Below are positions 15,966-24,270 of a stretch of 29,948 bases of DNA, one piece after another. How positions within the stretch are numbered: the first letter of the stretch is position 1; each line of letters opens with the position of its first letter. The DNA is taken from positions 1 to 29,948 of the forward strand of contig JAKSTS010000010.1 of the NCBI GenBank assembly GCA_024402455.1. Direction: 5' to 3'. The translations under genes were made by a program, and so were the position numbers. The notes under the pieces were generated by a model. The model worked only from the letters and a program-made list of their open reading frames with translations, did no database searches and was not told where the DNA came from. The stretch comes from Treponemataceae bacterium. Its GTDB lineage: Bacteria; Spirochaetota; Spirochaetia; Treponematales; Treponemataceae.

Positions 15966-15988
15966 TGCTATAAATTTTCTGGAATTAT

Positions 15989-16038
15989 TTGCAGGTCTTT
16001 GCTAACAGTTCAAAAAGTTAAATTGTTATGACCTGCAA
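15989..16038 (+). repeat. Long two-tier stem-loop after the permease gene
   Basis: TTGCAGGTC (15989-15997) pairs with GACCTGCAA (16030-16038). Inside, TAACAGTT (16003-16010) pairs with AATTGTTA (16021-16028) with one G-U. An asymmetric bulge (five bases against one) separates the two stems. No T-run follows; it may be a processing or 3' stability element. Confidence 0.5.
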
Positions 16039-16080
16039 GATAGTCTGGATATGCTTATGGCATTGACGATTAAATGACTT

Positions 16081-16134
16081 AAGGCTGACAGAAACTTTTG
16101 ATTCATTCAAAGTTTTTGCCAGCCTTAAATTTTT
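16081..16134 (+). terminator. Intrinsic terminator of the sugar transporter operon
   Basis: A 19-base stem, 16081-16099 against 16108-16126, with one or two imperfect pairs (core AAGGCTG/CAGCCTT plus an AAACTTT arm), followed by AAATTTTT (16127-16134). Confidence 0.8.
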
Positions 16135-16247
16135 GATGGGAATAATAAAAGCTGCTTTTATTTAAGAATTAAATTGATGTACAAATCTGCAATATTTTAC
16201 TGGTATATTTTTTTATAAACAGCTGTGTCGGACTGCACAAATAAAAA

Positions 16248-16286
16248 ACAGCCGGCATGAAAATATTCATTGCGGCTGTCTTTTTT
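16248..16286. terminator. Bidirectional intrinsic terminator
   Basis: ACAGCCG (16248-16254) pairs with CGGCTGT (16273-16279), with an inner ATG/CAT extension. On plus it is followed by CTTTTTT (16280-16286), and on minus by TTTTTTAT. It ends the minus-strand gene stopping at 16303 and catches plus-strand readthrough. Confidence 0.85.
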
Positions 16287-16302
16287 AGAGTTCTAATTTG
16301 AG

Positions 16303-17109
16303 TTAGTTCATGTCTGCAATATCAATGAGCATATCAAATTTCCATTCAGGTTCATTTACTGTTAAAGAAATAAGATTGCCTGTTGCATATGCCGTTAAAG
16401 GCATTTTCCCAGAAAGCTGGTACAGGAATGAATAGCTGTTTTGATAATCTTGAATGACTGTAACTGCAACATCATATGTTTTTGCAGAAATCTTATTGAA
16501 AAGCAGATAAAAAGTTTCGGTTCTTGTCTGGTTATTTGAAAGATATTTTCTGTCGCCTGTAATTAAGAAACTTCCATCGTTTGACTGTTCAGAAGAAAAA
16601 ATTTCTCGGCATGTTGAAAGAAGATTATAGCCGTTTGCAGAAAAACGGATTATTTTTGCGCCATTCTGTGGTGGTTCTTCAAATGTTTTGGGTTTTTCCT
16701 GTATTGAATTGAAAACGGGTTTTTCATCAATTTCTTTCTGCATATTTTCAAGTTGTGTCAAAATTTGCTGAAGCAGAACATTTGTTGTCTGATTTTCATT
16801 ATTTGTATTATTCAAAAGATTTGAAATAATGTCTTTGTTTTGGCTTGTGCCGCCGCCAAGAAAAGAAGTTGAAAGGTTTGCAAGGCTTGCTGCTGTAAGA
16901 TAAGCTTCGTTGTTTGAGCTTGTATCTTTTGCGGCAGCTGGTTTTTCATCTGTTTTTTGTTTTTGCGGCTGGCTGGCTGATGTTGAAGAAATTGTTGGAA
17001 AACTTGAAACTGAAGGCATTGATGGCGACGAAATTGACGGCATCGATGTGGTCTGTGCTAATAATGGGAATGCTATAAAAAATAAAGCAAAAATGTGTAA
17101 TGATTTCAT
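16303..17109 (-). CDS. Secreted Ser/Pro-rich protein of unknown function
   Basis: A 268-residue protein I do not recognise. The N-terminus is a clear Sec signal peptide (MKSLHIFALFFIAFPLLAQ). Then comes a low-complexity Ser/Pro/Met stretch with imperfect repeats (MPSISSPSMPSVSSFPTISS, residues about 23-42), a Gln/Asn-rich helical part around 90-125 and a more regular C-terminal domain of about 120 residues from IIRFSANGYN onward. No membrane helix beyond the signal and no lipobox. The ribosome site is weak. It could be a periplasmic or outer-surface spirochaete protein. It ends at a bidirectional terminator. Confidence 0.75.
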   Translation of the reverse strand: MKSLHIFALFFIAFPLLAQTTSMPSISSPSMPSVSSFPTISSTSASQPQKQKTDEKPAAAKDTSSNNEAYLTAASLANLSTSFLGGGTSQNKDIISNLLNNTNNENQTTNVLLQQILTQLENMQKEIDEKPVFNSIQEKPKTFEEPPQNGAKIIRFSANGYNLLSTCREIFSSEQSNDGSFLITGDRKYLSNNQTRTETFYLLFNKISAKTYDVAVTVIQDYQNSYSFLYQLSGKMPLTAYATGNLISLTVNEPEWKFDMLIDIADMN

Positions 17110-17298
17110 AAAATAATTTTACCTTGTATGTGTTTGGTCTGCAAGAAAAAAAATAAAACATTTGTAAAAATTATAAGATTTTTTATTTGTCCATACAACA
17201 CAAATGATTATTTACTTCAAATTAAAAAATCAATTGAGTTTCAGAATATCGCCAAATTTTAAAATGCGAAGCACAGGCTTTATAAAAAGCATTATGTT

Positions 17299-18411
17299 TT
17301 AATATGGCTTGTAATTTCCACTTAAAGCAAGAAGGGCAAAAAGATAAAGACAGTTGTCATAATAGCGTCTTTTGCCTGTTCTAAGGGGTGTGTGCCAGAA
17401 AAGATTGACAAAATGTTTTGCATTTTCCAAAGCCTTAGGGTTTGCGTCTTTGTTTGCAAAAACTGCAAGGCTTGACTGTGCAAGTGTTGCAAGCAGTGCA
17501 ACCGGATGCAGTGCAGAGCCTTCAACCTGTGTGCCGTCTATTTTATAGATTCCATAGTCACAGGGAGCTATATTTTTAAAAAAGTTCTGTATTGCAATTA
17601 TTCGGTCTGTTAAACAGTCTGCAGAACCATTCCATAATGCATCAAGACCGATATTTGCAGCTGTTCTGTATGAATCGCTGTAAAAAAAGCCGTGGTCGCC
17701 CCAAGGACAGTCTAAAACTGGGGAACCGTCAAAATGTGCATATTCTGCAGAAAGGCCTGTGTTTTTATTGCAGCTGATTTCAAGATATTTTCTGCTTGCA
17801 TTTGCGGCGCGTTTCCAGAATTCACTGTTTTCGCTGTCATATTCTGCAAAAAGTGTATAAAAATGTGGCAGATGATAAGACGGGTCTGTATAAGGACAGG
17901 CCGGTACAAATAAAATAAGGGCATTGTCTTTATTCCACATAGGTTTTTTGTGTGTAAGGCATGTATGAAGAATTTCTTTGGCTTCTTTTTCATAATTGAA
18001 GATGTTTTCGCCGTTGCCCCAGCGTTTTGCTGCAAAGAAAAGGGACATTGCATAAAATTCTTCGCCGTCTGGAGCAGGACTTTCAAAATTTTTTTGTCCT
18101 TTTAAATTACATGACCATGCAAAATATCCTTTCATTTCGCCTGATGTAAGAAACATGTTTTCTTTTGACCATTTCCAAAGGCTGTCAAAAATATCTTTGC
18201 GGTTCATTTGAACAGCCATCATCATGCCGTAAGACATTCCTTCTGTTCGTGCATCAATATTTCCTGTATCTTCCATGCAGCCAGAATCTTTCGTCTGCTG
18301 GTGATAAAATTTGCTGTCTGATGACTGGTCAAATATTGTGTTCCAGACCGTATTAATACGTTCGTCAATTTCTTTTTGTGAATAACCAAGCTCGGCAAGC
18401 AAATTTCTCAT
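17299..18411 (-). CDS. Reducing-end xylose-releasing exo-oligoxylanase (GH8)
   Basis: A 370-residue cytoplasmic glycoside hydrolase with no signal peptide. It closely resembles the GH8 exo-oligoxylanase (Rex) of Bacillus halodurans as I remember it: NIDARTEGMSYGMMMAVQMN with the general acid Glu57, KGYFAWSC, PAPDGEEFYAMSLFFAAKRWG, DPSYHLPHFY, the YSDSYRTAANIGLDA segment with the presumed catalytic base Asp near 246, and a C-terminal RRYYDNCLYLFALLALSG. It would remove xylose from the reducing end of imported xylo-oligosaccharides. The AAAGGA ribosome site lies seven bases before ATG. No clear intrinsic terminator seen in the 189 bases downstream. Proximity to the sugar importer supports a joint role. 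Confidence 0.92.
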   Translation of the reverse strand: MRNLLAELGYSQKEIDERINTVWNTIFDQSSDSKFYHQQTKDSGCMEDTGNIDARTEGMSYGMMMAVQMNRKDIFDSLWKWSKENMFLTSGEMKGYFAWSCNLKGQKNFESPAPDGEEFYAMSLFFAAKRWGNGENIFNYEKEAKEILHTCLTHKKPMWNKDNALILFVPACPYTDPSYHLPHFYTLFAEYDSENSEFWKRAANASRKYLEISCNKNTGLSAEYAHFDGSPVLDCPWGDHGFFYSDSYRTAANIGLDALWNGSADCLTDRIIAIQNFFKNIAPCDYGIYKIDGTQVEGSALHPVALLATLAQSSLAVFANKDANPKALENAKHFVNLFWHTPLRTGKRRYYDNCLYLFALLALSGNYKPY

Positions 18412-18513
18412 AAAAAAATCCTTTGAAAATTTATTTTAGCGGTTAAAATTCTTTACAAATTGAATCTAATGTAAGACGCTTTTTGATTCTATCAGCAAAT
18501 TTACCCACAGAAC

Positions 18514-18552
18514 AAAAAAAAAGAGCACAAGCATAAAAACTTGTGCTCTTTT
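18514..18552 (-). terminator. Intrinsic terminator of flaB
   Basis: AAAAGAGCACAAG (18519-18531) pairs perfectly with CTTGTGCTCTTTT (18540-18552) around an eight-base loop. On the minus strand the stem ends in a run of nine T (complement of 18514-18522), a very strong terminator. Confidence 0.93.
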
Positions 18553-18572
18553 CATATAGGATAAAGCAGTTA

Positions 18573-19433
18573 TTACTGGAGCAATCCAAGGATTGACTGT
18601 GGCTGCTGATTTGCCTGTGCGAGCATTGCAATGCCAGACTGTGTAAGAACCTGGTTCTTTGTATGTTCAACCATCATTTCAGCCATGTCTGTATCACGGA
18701 TGCGTGATTCAGCTGCCTGGAGGTTTTCAGCACCGATATCCAAACCAACGATTGTGTATTCAAGGCGGTTCTGATATGCACCGAGGTCAGCACGCTGCTT
18801 GTTAATCTTTTTGAGTGCTTCATCAAGTGTATTGATTGCACGGTTAGCAGAATCTGGAGTTTCGAGAGAAAGAATCTCTTCGTTTCCGAATGTTCTGATT
18901 CCGAGAGCTGTAGATGTCATTGTGCCGATGAAAGCCTGTGAGCGCTGGTCCATGTTTGCACCAATGTGGAACCACATTGAAGCTGTAACTGTGTTGTCGC
19001 CGTTTTCTTTTGCATAGCGGCCTGTGAGCATGTTCAAGCCATTGAACTGAGCTGTTGAAGCGATGCGGTCAACTTCAGCGATGAGCTGAGAAACTTCAAC
19101 CTGAATCTGCATGCGGTCTTCTGCTGTGTAGATACCGTTGGCTGACTGAACTGCAAGTTCACGGATTCTCTGAACGATATCAGTTGTTTCCTGAAGATAT
19201 CCTTCTGTTGTCTGAATGAACGAAATTGCGTTCTGTGCGTTTTCAGATGCTTTGTTCAAGCCACGAATCTGTGCACGCATTTTTTCTGAAACTGCAAGAC
19301 CTGATGCATCATCACCTGCACGGTTAATTCTATAACCAGAAGAAAGTTTTTCCATTGCTTTCTGGCTAGATTCATTAGTCTGTCCCAAAGTTCTGTTTGC
19401 AAACATTGCACTAATGTTGTGATTGATAACCAT
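18573..19433 (-). CDS. flaB: Flagellin, spirochaete FlaB filament core protein
   Basis: A 286-residue flagellin of the short spirochaete core type, a filament subunit of the periplasmic flagella exported through the flagellar type III system. Seen: the conserved N-terminal coiled coil ([57 protein letters not shown]) and C-terminal coiled coil ([44 protein letters not shown]), with a reduced centre. GGGAG ribosome site before ATG. Transcribed from a sigma-28 promoter (19530-19556) with a leader of about 90 bases and closed by a strong terminator. Codon use indicates high expression. Confidence 0.97.
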   Translation of the reverse strand: MVINHNISAMFANRTLGQTNESSQKAMEKLSSGYRINRAGDDASGLAVSEKMRAQIRGLNKASENAQNAISFIQTTEGYLQETTDIVQRIRELAVQSANGIYTAEDRMQIQVEVSQLIAEVDRIASTAQFNGLNMLTGRYAKENGDNTVTASMWFHIGANMDQRSQAFIGTMTSTALGIRTFGNEEILSLETPDSANRAINTLDEALKKINKQRADLGAYQNRLEYTIVGLDIGAENLQAAESRIRDTDMAEMMVEHTKNQVLTQSGIAMLAQANQQPQSILGLLQ

Positions 19434-19529
19434 AATTTATCTCCCTTCCTGTTGAAAACATCCTGTGAAGCAAAAAATGATTCACATAAATAGACTTGAT
19501 AAGTCAGATGTTTTATGCCTGATACTAAT

Positions 19530-19556
19530 CTATCGGAGGGCTAAAAAAAGACTTTA
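19530..19556 (-). promoter_or_regulatory. Sigma-28 (FliA) flagellar promoter of flaB
   Basis: On the minus strand TAAAGTCT (complement of 19549-19556), exactly 11 bases, then TCCGATAG (complement of 19530-19537). The consensus is TAAAGTTT-N11-GCCGATAA, so 13 of 16 box positions match with ideal spacing. Confidence 0.9.
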
Positions 19557-19718
19557 GAAATTATTTTTTACTTTTGCAAAAATATGTGGAAAATGTTGTG
19601 GAAATCTTTGAAAAAGCATTTTATTAAAAGAAAATAGATTAACACCCCATTCAAGCGGGTGTATTGAATGTTCTGAACGAAGAAAAATTAAAAACAATCA
19701 ATTTTTTTCTGTTTTTAC

Positions 19719-19747
19719 TTGTCGCTCTTTTCATAAACCGTTAAAAT
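19719..19747 (+). promoter_or_regulatory. Sigma-70 type promoter giving a nearly leaderless XPB mRNA
   Basis: TTGTCG (19719-19724), 17-base spacer, TAAAAT (19742-19747). The expected start is about 19754, one or two bases before the ATG at 19756. No Shine-Dalgarno sequence precedes that ATG. A small stem CCGTT/AACGG (19738-19742/19749-19753) overlaps the -10. Confidence 0.6.
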
Positions 19748-19755
19748 AAACGGCT

Positions 19756-21492
19756 ATGCTAAATTCAACAAATCCACTTATTGTTCAAAGTGACCGCACG
19801 ATTTTATTAGATGTTCATGCTCCACGTGCAGAAGAATGCCGCAATGCGCTGATTCCGTTTGCAGAACTTGAACGGTCGCCTGAACATCTTCATACATATA
19901 GACTGACGCCGCTTTCATTGTGGAACGCAGCAAGCGCAGGATTCAGTGCAGAAGATGCAATTTCAACATTAACTGAATATTCAAGATTTCCTGTTCCTCA
20001 GGCTGTTGAATTCTGGATGAAGGAAACGGCAGGTCGTTTTGGCAAACTGCGCATGGTCGTGCCTGAAAATGTTGAATCTGATTCATTTGAGATTTTGTTT
20101 CTTGTAACGGATTCTCTGCCAATTTATAAAGAAATAAATGCTGCAAAACAGATGCGCGATTTTTTGACGGCTGACCCTGATGATAAAAAACTGCGGTTTG
20201 CGCTTAAACTTATCGACCGTGGAATAGTCAAACAGAAACTTCTGCAGCTTGGCTGGCCTGTTGAAGATCTTGTTCCATTAAAAGACGGTGAACCATTGGA
20301 AATTTCAATGCGGGATTCGTGCCGTTCGGGCAATAATTTTGTTGTCCGCGACTATCAGAAAAAAGCAGCTGATGCGCTTGTCGGCAATAAAGGACCAGGA
20401 ACAGGTTTTGGCACGATTGTGCTTCCGTGCGGTGCAGGCAAAACTGTTGTCGGCATGGAAATTATGTCCCGGCTAAAAACAAGTACGCTTGTCGTAACGA
20501 CAAATATTTCAGCCGTACATCAATGGATTGCAGAACTTTTGGATAAAACTTCTCTTGAAGAAGACCAGATAGGTGAATACACAGGAGAAGAAAAAGAAAT
20601 AAAACCTGTTACTGTTGCAACGTATCAGGTTTTAACATGGCGTCCAAATCCAGATTCGCCGTATCCGCATTTTGATTTGTTCAGAAAACGGAACTGGGGT
20701 TTAATCGTTTATGATGAAGTTCATCTTTTGCCGGCACCTGTTTTCCGTATTACGGCAGAACTTCAGACAATAAGACGTGTCGGGCTTACTGCAACATTGG
20801 TGCGCGAAGACGGCTGCGAAGGTCATGTTTTCAGTCTTGTCGGCCCAAAGCGCTACGATGTTCCGTGGAAAGAGCTTGAAACTTCAGGCTGGATTGCAGA
20901 AGCTGAATGTGTAGAAATAAGGCTTGATCTGCCTGAAGATAAAGAAATTGAATACGCTGTTGCAAATCAGCGCACCAAGCACAGAATTGCAAGTGACAAC
21001 CTTTATAAACGTGAAGTTGCAAAAAAACTTATTGAGCTTTGCCCTGAAGACAAAATACTTATAATCGGTCAATATATTGAACAGCTCGAAATTATTGCAA
21101 AAGAACTTAATGCACCAATTATTACAGGCAAAACACCAAATGCAGAACGCGACCGCATTTATGCGTCGTTCCGGTCTGGCGAAAACCGTGTAATTGTTGT
21201 TTCAAAAGTTGCCAACTTTGCAATTGACCTTCCTGATGCGTCTATGGCTATTCAGCTTTCTGGAACATTTGGAAGCAGGCAGGAAGAAGCACAGCGTCTT
21301 GGCCGCATTCTCCGTCCGAAAGACAGAAAGGCACGTTTTTTTACGCTTATTACAAGAGGAACGGTGGAAGAAGAATTCGGCATGCACCGCCAGAAATTCT
21401 TAGCAGAGCAGGGCTATGATTATCGCATTTTAAGATATACGGATGATGATTCTCTGCGCGAAGCAACAGAAGATGCTAAAACCTTGGATTGA
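19756..21492 (+). CDS. XPB/ERCC3-type superfamily 2 DNA helicase
   Basis: A 578-residue protein with the bacterial/archaeal XPB layout. About 1-190 is an N-terminal region including a damage-recognition-like part. Helicase domain 1 has Walker A GAGKT (226-230), the DEVH box (320-323), TATL, and the XPB-specific RED motif R350-E351-D352. Helicase domain 2 ends with motif VI QRLGRILRP (513-521). Known XPB homologues unwind 3' to 5' and act in repair or transcription opening; the bacterial role is not firmly established. The next gene encodes its likely partner. The start has no ribosome site and a promoter placed for a leaderless message, so initiation at ATG 19756 is supported by position rather than by a Shine-Dalgarno. 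Confidence 0.93.
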   Translation: MLNSTNPLIVQSDRTILLDVHAPRAEECRNALIPFAELERSPEHLHTYRLTPLSLWNAASAGFSAEDAISTLTEYSRFPVPQAVEFWMKETAGRFGKLRMVVPENVESDSFEILFLVTDSLPIYKEINAAKQMRDFLTADPDDKKLRFALKLIDRGIVKQKLLQLGWPVEDLVPLKDGEPLEISMRDSCRSGNNFVVRDYQKKAADALVGNKGPGTGFGTIVLPCGAGKTVVGMEIMSRLKTSTLVVTTNISAVHQWIAELLDKTSLEEDQIGEYTGEEKEIKPVTVATYQVLTWRPNPDSPYPHFDLFRKRNWGLIVYDEVHLLPAPVFRITAELQTIRRVGLTATLVREDGCEGHVFSLVGPKRYDVPWKELETSGWIAEAECVEIRLDLPEDKEIEYAVANQRTKHRIASDNLYKREVAKKLIELCPEDKILIIGQYIEQLEIIAKELNAPIITGKTPNAERDRIYASFRSGENRVIVVSKVANFAIDLPDASMAIQLSGTFGSRQEEAQRLGRILRPKDRKARFFTLITRGTVEEEFGMHRQKFLAEQGYDYRILRYTDDDSLREATEDAKTLD

Positions 21493-21590
21493 GGAATGTT
21501 CTGAAAACTGCAAGTTTTAGAACCAACATTGAAGCTTTGATTGTTTTAGCTCTTGATTCTGGTGTAAACTGAACGGACAGAACATACAGC

Positions 21591-21606
21591 AGATTCAACT
21601 GAATCT
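21591..21606 (+). repeat. Perfect palindrome just before the helicase-partner gene
   Basis: AGATTCA (21591-21597) and TGAATCT (21600-21606) separated by two bases, immediately upstream of the AAGGA ribosome site. It is a symmetrical operator-like or RNA hairpin site in the 128-base gap. A second weak stem (TTCT-G-AAAACT / AGTTTTAGAA, 21499-21522) follows the XPB stop. Confidence 0.35.
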
Positions 21607-21620
21607 TTTAAGGATATTAA

Positions 21621-23741
21621 ATGGAACAAAGTGAACGGGCACAAGCGGTTCTTGCATGGCGCGAATCGCTTCTTACAATGAATGATACGCATTTTTTTGA
21701 GCTTTTGCGGATGTATCTAGGTGAAATTAAAACACCTTTCAATAAGCAGAAACTTATTGAAGAACTTAGTGCATTTTTGCGAAAAGATGAAAATGTTAAT
21801 GTAATTGTCAGCCTTTTATCTCCAAATGATATCCTGATTCTTTCTGCAATAAAAATTCTTGCTTCGCCGACACAGGAAAAACTTTCGCAGTTTTTTTCTA
21901 CAGATTTTTCGTTTGCAGAACTTTATGAGCGGCTTTTGAATCTTGAAGAGCGGCTTTTAATTTACCGCAAGACAGAACAAAAACAGATTCGGTTTGTTTT
22001 GAACCCTCTTTTGATGTTAAAAATCGAGCCGCTGCTTTCGGGCTCGCTGCTTTTGCCGTCAAGAGATGCGCCGGCTGCAAAAGCTACTGCATTTGACCTT
22101 TCTGCAACATTTTTGGCTTCAGTTTTTTCGTTTTTTTTCAAACAACCGGATTTATACAAAAACGATAATAAAATAAAAAAAAAAGGCGAAAATCTCATGC
22201 AGTCTGCTTTTCCGTTTACAAAACAGAAAGACGGAAAAAATTTTTTCTTTCTTGTTTTTGAAGGTTTAAAAAACCTAAAGCTTCTTATGCAGACAGAAAC
22301 AAATCTGTCTGTAAATGTCGAACAGTGGGAACAGTTTGCAAATTTAAATGATGTTTCCCGTGCGTGCTATTTATGTGCAGCTTCGTGTGGAAGATTTACG
22401 AATGAAACGTTGCAAAAATATGCACAGCTTGTGCTTTCAATATGCAGCACTGTTCCAGACGGCGGTTTTTCTTATCCTGTGCTGATGCGGTCTGCTTTGC
22501 TTGAAAGCGAAAAAACTACAGAATCAAGGTCGATAAAAAAAAGCCGTCTTGCGTCGCTTCTGCAGGACATTCAGCCGCCCAAAAATGAAGCAGGTACAAA
22601 TGTCGTTTCGGGTGAAAATCTTTCGCTTAATGTGGAACTTTCAAAAATCGTGCAGCAGATTATTAACATGGGGCTTCTTGTTGAATCTGACGGTGCGTTT
22701 GTAAAATCTGCTTTTTTCAGTGCAGCTTTATATGAAGCAGAAAATAATTTTGATGCACAGAACGGGTCGTCATTAAAAGGACGTCTTTCGCTTAATGCAG
22801 ATTTTTCTGCAGCTCTTCTGCCGGGTGCAGGTTTAAAAGACCTTCTGCCGCTCATGCAGGTTCTTTCAATTACAAGGTTTGATACAATGCCGGTTTTTGA
22901 AATTTCACGTCAGTCATGCAGTGCGGCTTTTGACAAAGGCTTTTCTTCAGAAAAAATAAAAAGTGTTTTGAAAGATGCTCTTTCATATGAAATTTCTCAA
23001 AGCGTAGACTTTTCACTTGATGACTGGGAGAGGACATATAATTCTGTTGCATTGTACAAAGGATATGTCCTTAAAATTGACAGGGAAAAACGGGCTGTAA
23101 TTGAAAACAGCAAGGTGCTTGCACCTTATGTACTGGCAGTGCTTGCAGAAGATGTTTATCTGTTTGATTTTGCAGATGATGAAGAAGCAAGGGAAGTCTT
23201 AAAGAAAAGCGGTCTTGAATATGTTGGTGCCGTAAAAACAAAAAAGCCTGTAAGACATCCTCTGCCATTTATGATGCTTTCCTGCGGAACAGCCCAGAAA
23301 ATTGCAGAGCCTGAACGTACAGTTCTTTCAAAAAATGAACGGGACAGCGTGCTTGACGCATTTTATGCAGAACTAGAAAACCGGAATTTTTCAGACGAAC
23401 AGATTGATGGCTTAAAATCAAGAATCAGACGCAAAGTAATAGTTAATGCAGTCCAGCTTAGGGCAGAGTCTGTGCGTTTTGAACGCATTGAAGCCAGCGG
23501 AATGGATTTTCTTGGAAAAATTCATGTTATTGAACATGCAATTTCAACAGACAGCATGATTGAGATTGCTTTTGATGATGAAAGCGAACGGATTGTTGGA
23601 ACACCTGTCGGGCTTGAAAAACATGAAGGTGAAGCAATATTAAAGCTTTGTGTAGAACCGGAAAAAGCATTGAAGCTTTTTTCCGTGAGCAAAGTCGGCT
23701 ATGTAAAGCGAATCCGCGGTGCTATTTTTAAAGAACTTTGA
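21621..23741 (+). CDS. Helicase-associated (Helicase_C_3-like) partner of XPB
   Basis: A 706-residue soluble protein with no signal or membrane helix. The long N-terminal two thirds are helical and poorly recognisable. Residues about 485-560 (SVALYKGYVLKIDREKRAVI, VLAEDVYLFDFADDEEAREV, LKKSGLEYVGAV) resemble the XPB/Ssl2-like N-terminal or Helicase_C_3 module. The last 100 residues (RIRRKVIVNAVQLRAESVRF to KVGYVKRIRGAIFKEL) look like a WYL-type regulatory fold. Genes of this kind stand beside bacterial XPB genes, so a joint repair complex is the natural inference, comparable in idea to archaeal XPB with Bax1. AAGGA before ATG. Function unproven; domain calls come from general resemblance. Confidence 0.7.
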   Translation: MEQSERAQAVLAWRESLLTMNDTHFFELLRMYLGEIKTPFNKQKLIEELSAFLRKDENVNVIVSLLSPNDILILSAIKILASPTQEKLSQFFSTDFSFAELYERLLNLEERLLIYRKTEQKQIRFVLNPLLMLKIEPLLSGSLLLPSRDAPAAKATAFDLSATFLASVFSFFFKQPDLYKNDNKIKKKGENLMQSAFPFTKQKDGKNFFFLVFEGLKNLKLLMQTETNLSVNVEQWEQFANLNDVSRACYLCAASCGRFTNETLQKYAQLVLSICSTVPDGGFSYPVLMRSALLESEKTTESRSIKKSRLASLLQDIQPPKNEAGTNVVSGENLSLNVELSKIVQQIINMGLLVESDGAFVKSAFFSAALYEAENNFDAQNGSSLKGRLSLNADFSAALLPGAGLKDLLPLMQVLSITRFDTMPVFEISRQSCSAAFDKGFSSEKIKSVLKDALSYEISQSVDFSLDDWERTYNSVALYKGYVLKIDREKRAVIENSKVLAPYVLAVLAEDVYLFDFADDEEAREVLKKSGLEYVGAVKTKKPVRHPLPFMMLSCGTAQKIAEPERTVLSKNERDSVLDAFYAELENRNFSDEQIDGLKSRIRRKVIVNAVQLRAESVRFERIEASGMDFLGKIHVIEHAISTDSMIEIAFDDESERIVGTPVGLEKHEGEAILKLCVEPEKALKLFSVSKVGYVKRIRGAIFKEL

Positions 23742-23779
23742 CAGTTCAGTGTAATTTATGTTTTTGAGGAACAAATTAT

Positions 23780-24238
23780 ATGAGAATGTTAGTTCAGCGT
23801 GTGCTTGAAGCAAATGTTACAGTTGATTCAAAAATAATTGGCGAAATAAAAAAAGGGTTTCTGGTGTTTCTTGGTGTTTCAGATGATGATACAAAAGAAA
23901 CAGCAGAAAAAATGCTGAAAAAACTCATTGGACTTAGAATTTTCGAAGATGAAAACGGCAAGACAAACCTTGCATTAAAAGACGTTAACGGCGAACTTTT
24001 AATTGTTTCTCAGTTTACGCTTTATGCAGACTGCCGCCGCGGCAACCGTCCTGGTTTTGAAAAAGCCGGAAAACCTCAGCATGCAAACGAAATATACGAA
24101 TATGTTCTTGAGCTTGCCCGTAAAGAATGTGCACGTGTAGAACACGGCGAATTTGGTGCAGATATGAAAGTAAAACTTTTAAACGACGGACCGTTTACAA
24201 TCTGGCTTGATTCAAATGAACTTGGAATTTCAAAATAG
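23780..24238 (+). CDS. dtd: D-aminoacyl-tRNA deacylase
   Basis: A 152-residue proofreading enzyme that hydrolyses D-amino acids (and mischarged glycine) from tRNA. Start MRMLVQRVLEANVTVD is canonical. The two signature motifs are present: SQFTLYAD (catalytic/specificity) and NDGPFTIWLDS (the GP-containing cross-subunit motif). Normal length. It lies 38 bases after the helicase-partner gene with GAGGA before ATG, so it is probably the last gene of that operon. A weak 5-bp stem followed by TTTTTT lies at 24238-24272. Confidence 0.96.
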   Translation: MRMLVQRVLEANVTVDSKIIGEIKKGFLVFLGVSDDDTKETAEKMLKKLIGLRIFEDENGKTNLALKDVNGELLIVSQFTLYADCRRGNRPGFEKAGKPQHANEIYEYVLELARKECARVEHGEFGADMKVKLLNDGPFTIWLDSNELGISK

Positions 24239-24270
24239 CTGCTTGAATTAATCTTTGCAGCAATAATTTT

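Larger units (their letters stand above)
15966..16302. other. 337-base convergent spacer with three stem-loops
   Basis: It lies between the permease operon (+) and the secreted-protein gene (-). It holds the structure at 15989-16038, the terminator at 16081-16134 and the bidirectional terminator at 16248-16286. No coding sequence seen. Confidence 0.7.
19434..19755. other. 322-base divergent region between flaB and the XPB helicase gene
   Basis: It carries the flaB leader and sigma-28 promoter (-), and the XPB promoter (+). Between them is a small hairpin, ACACCC (19642-19647) / GGGTGT (19657-19662). No coding sequence seen. Confidence 0.75.
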
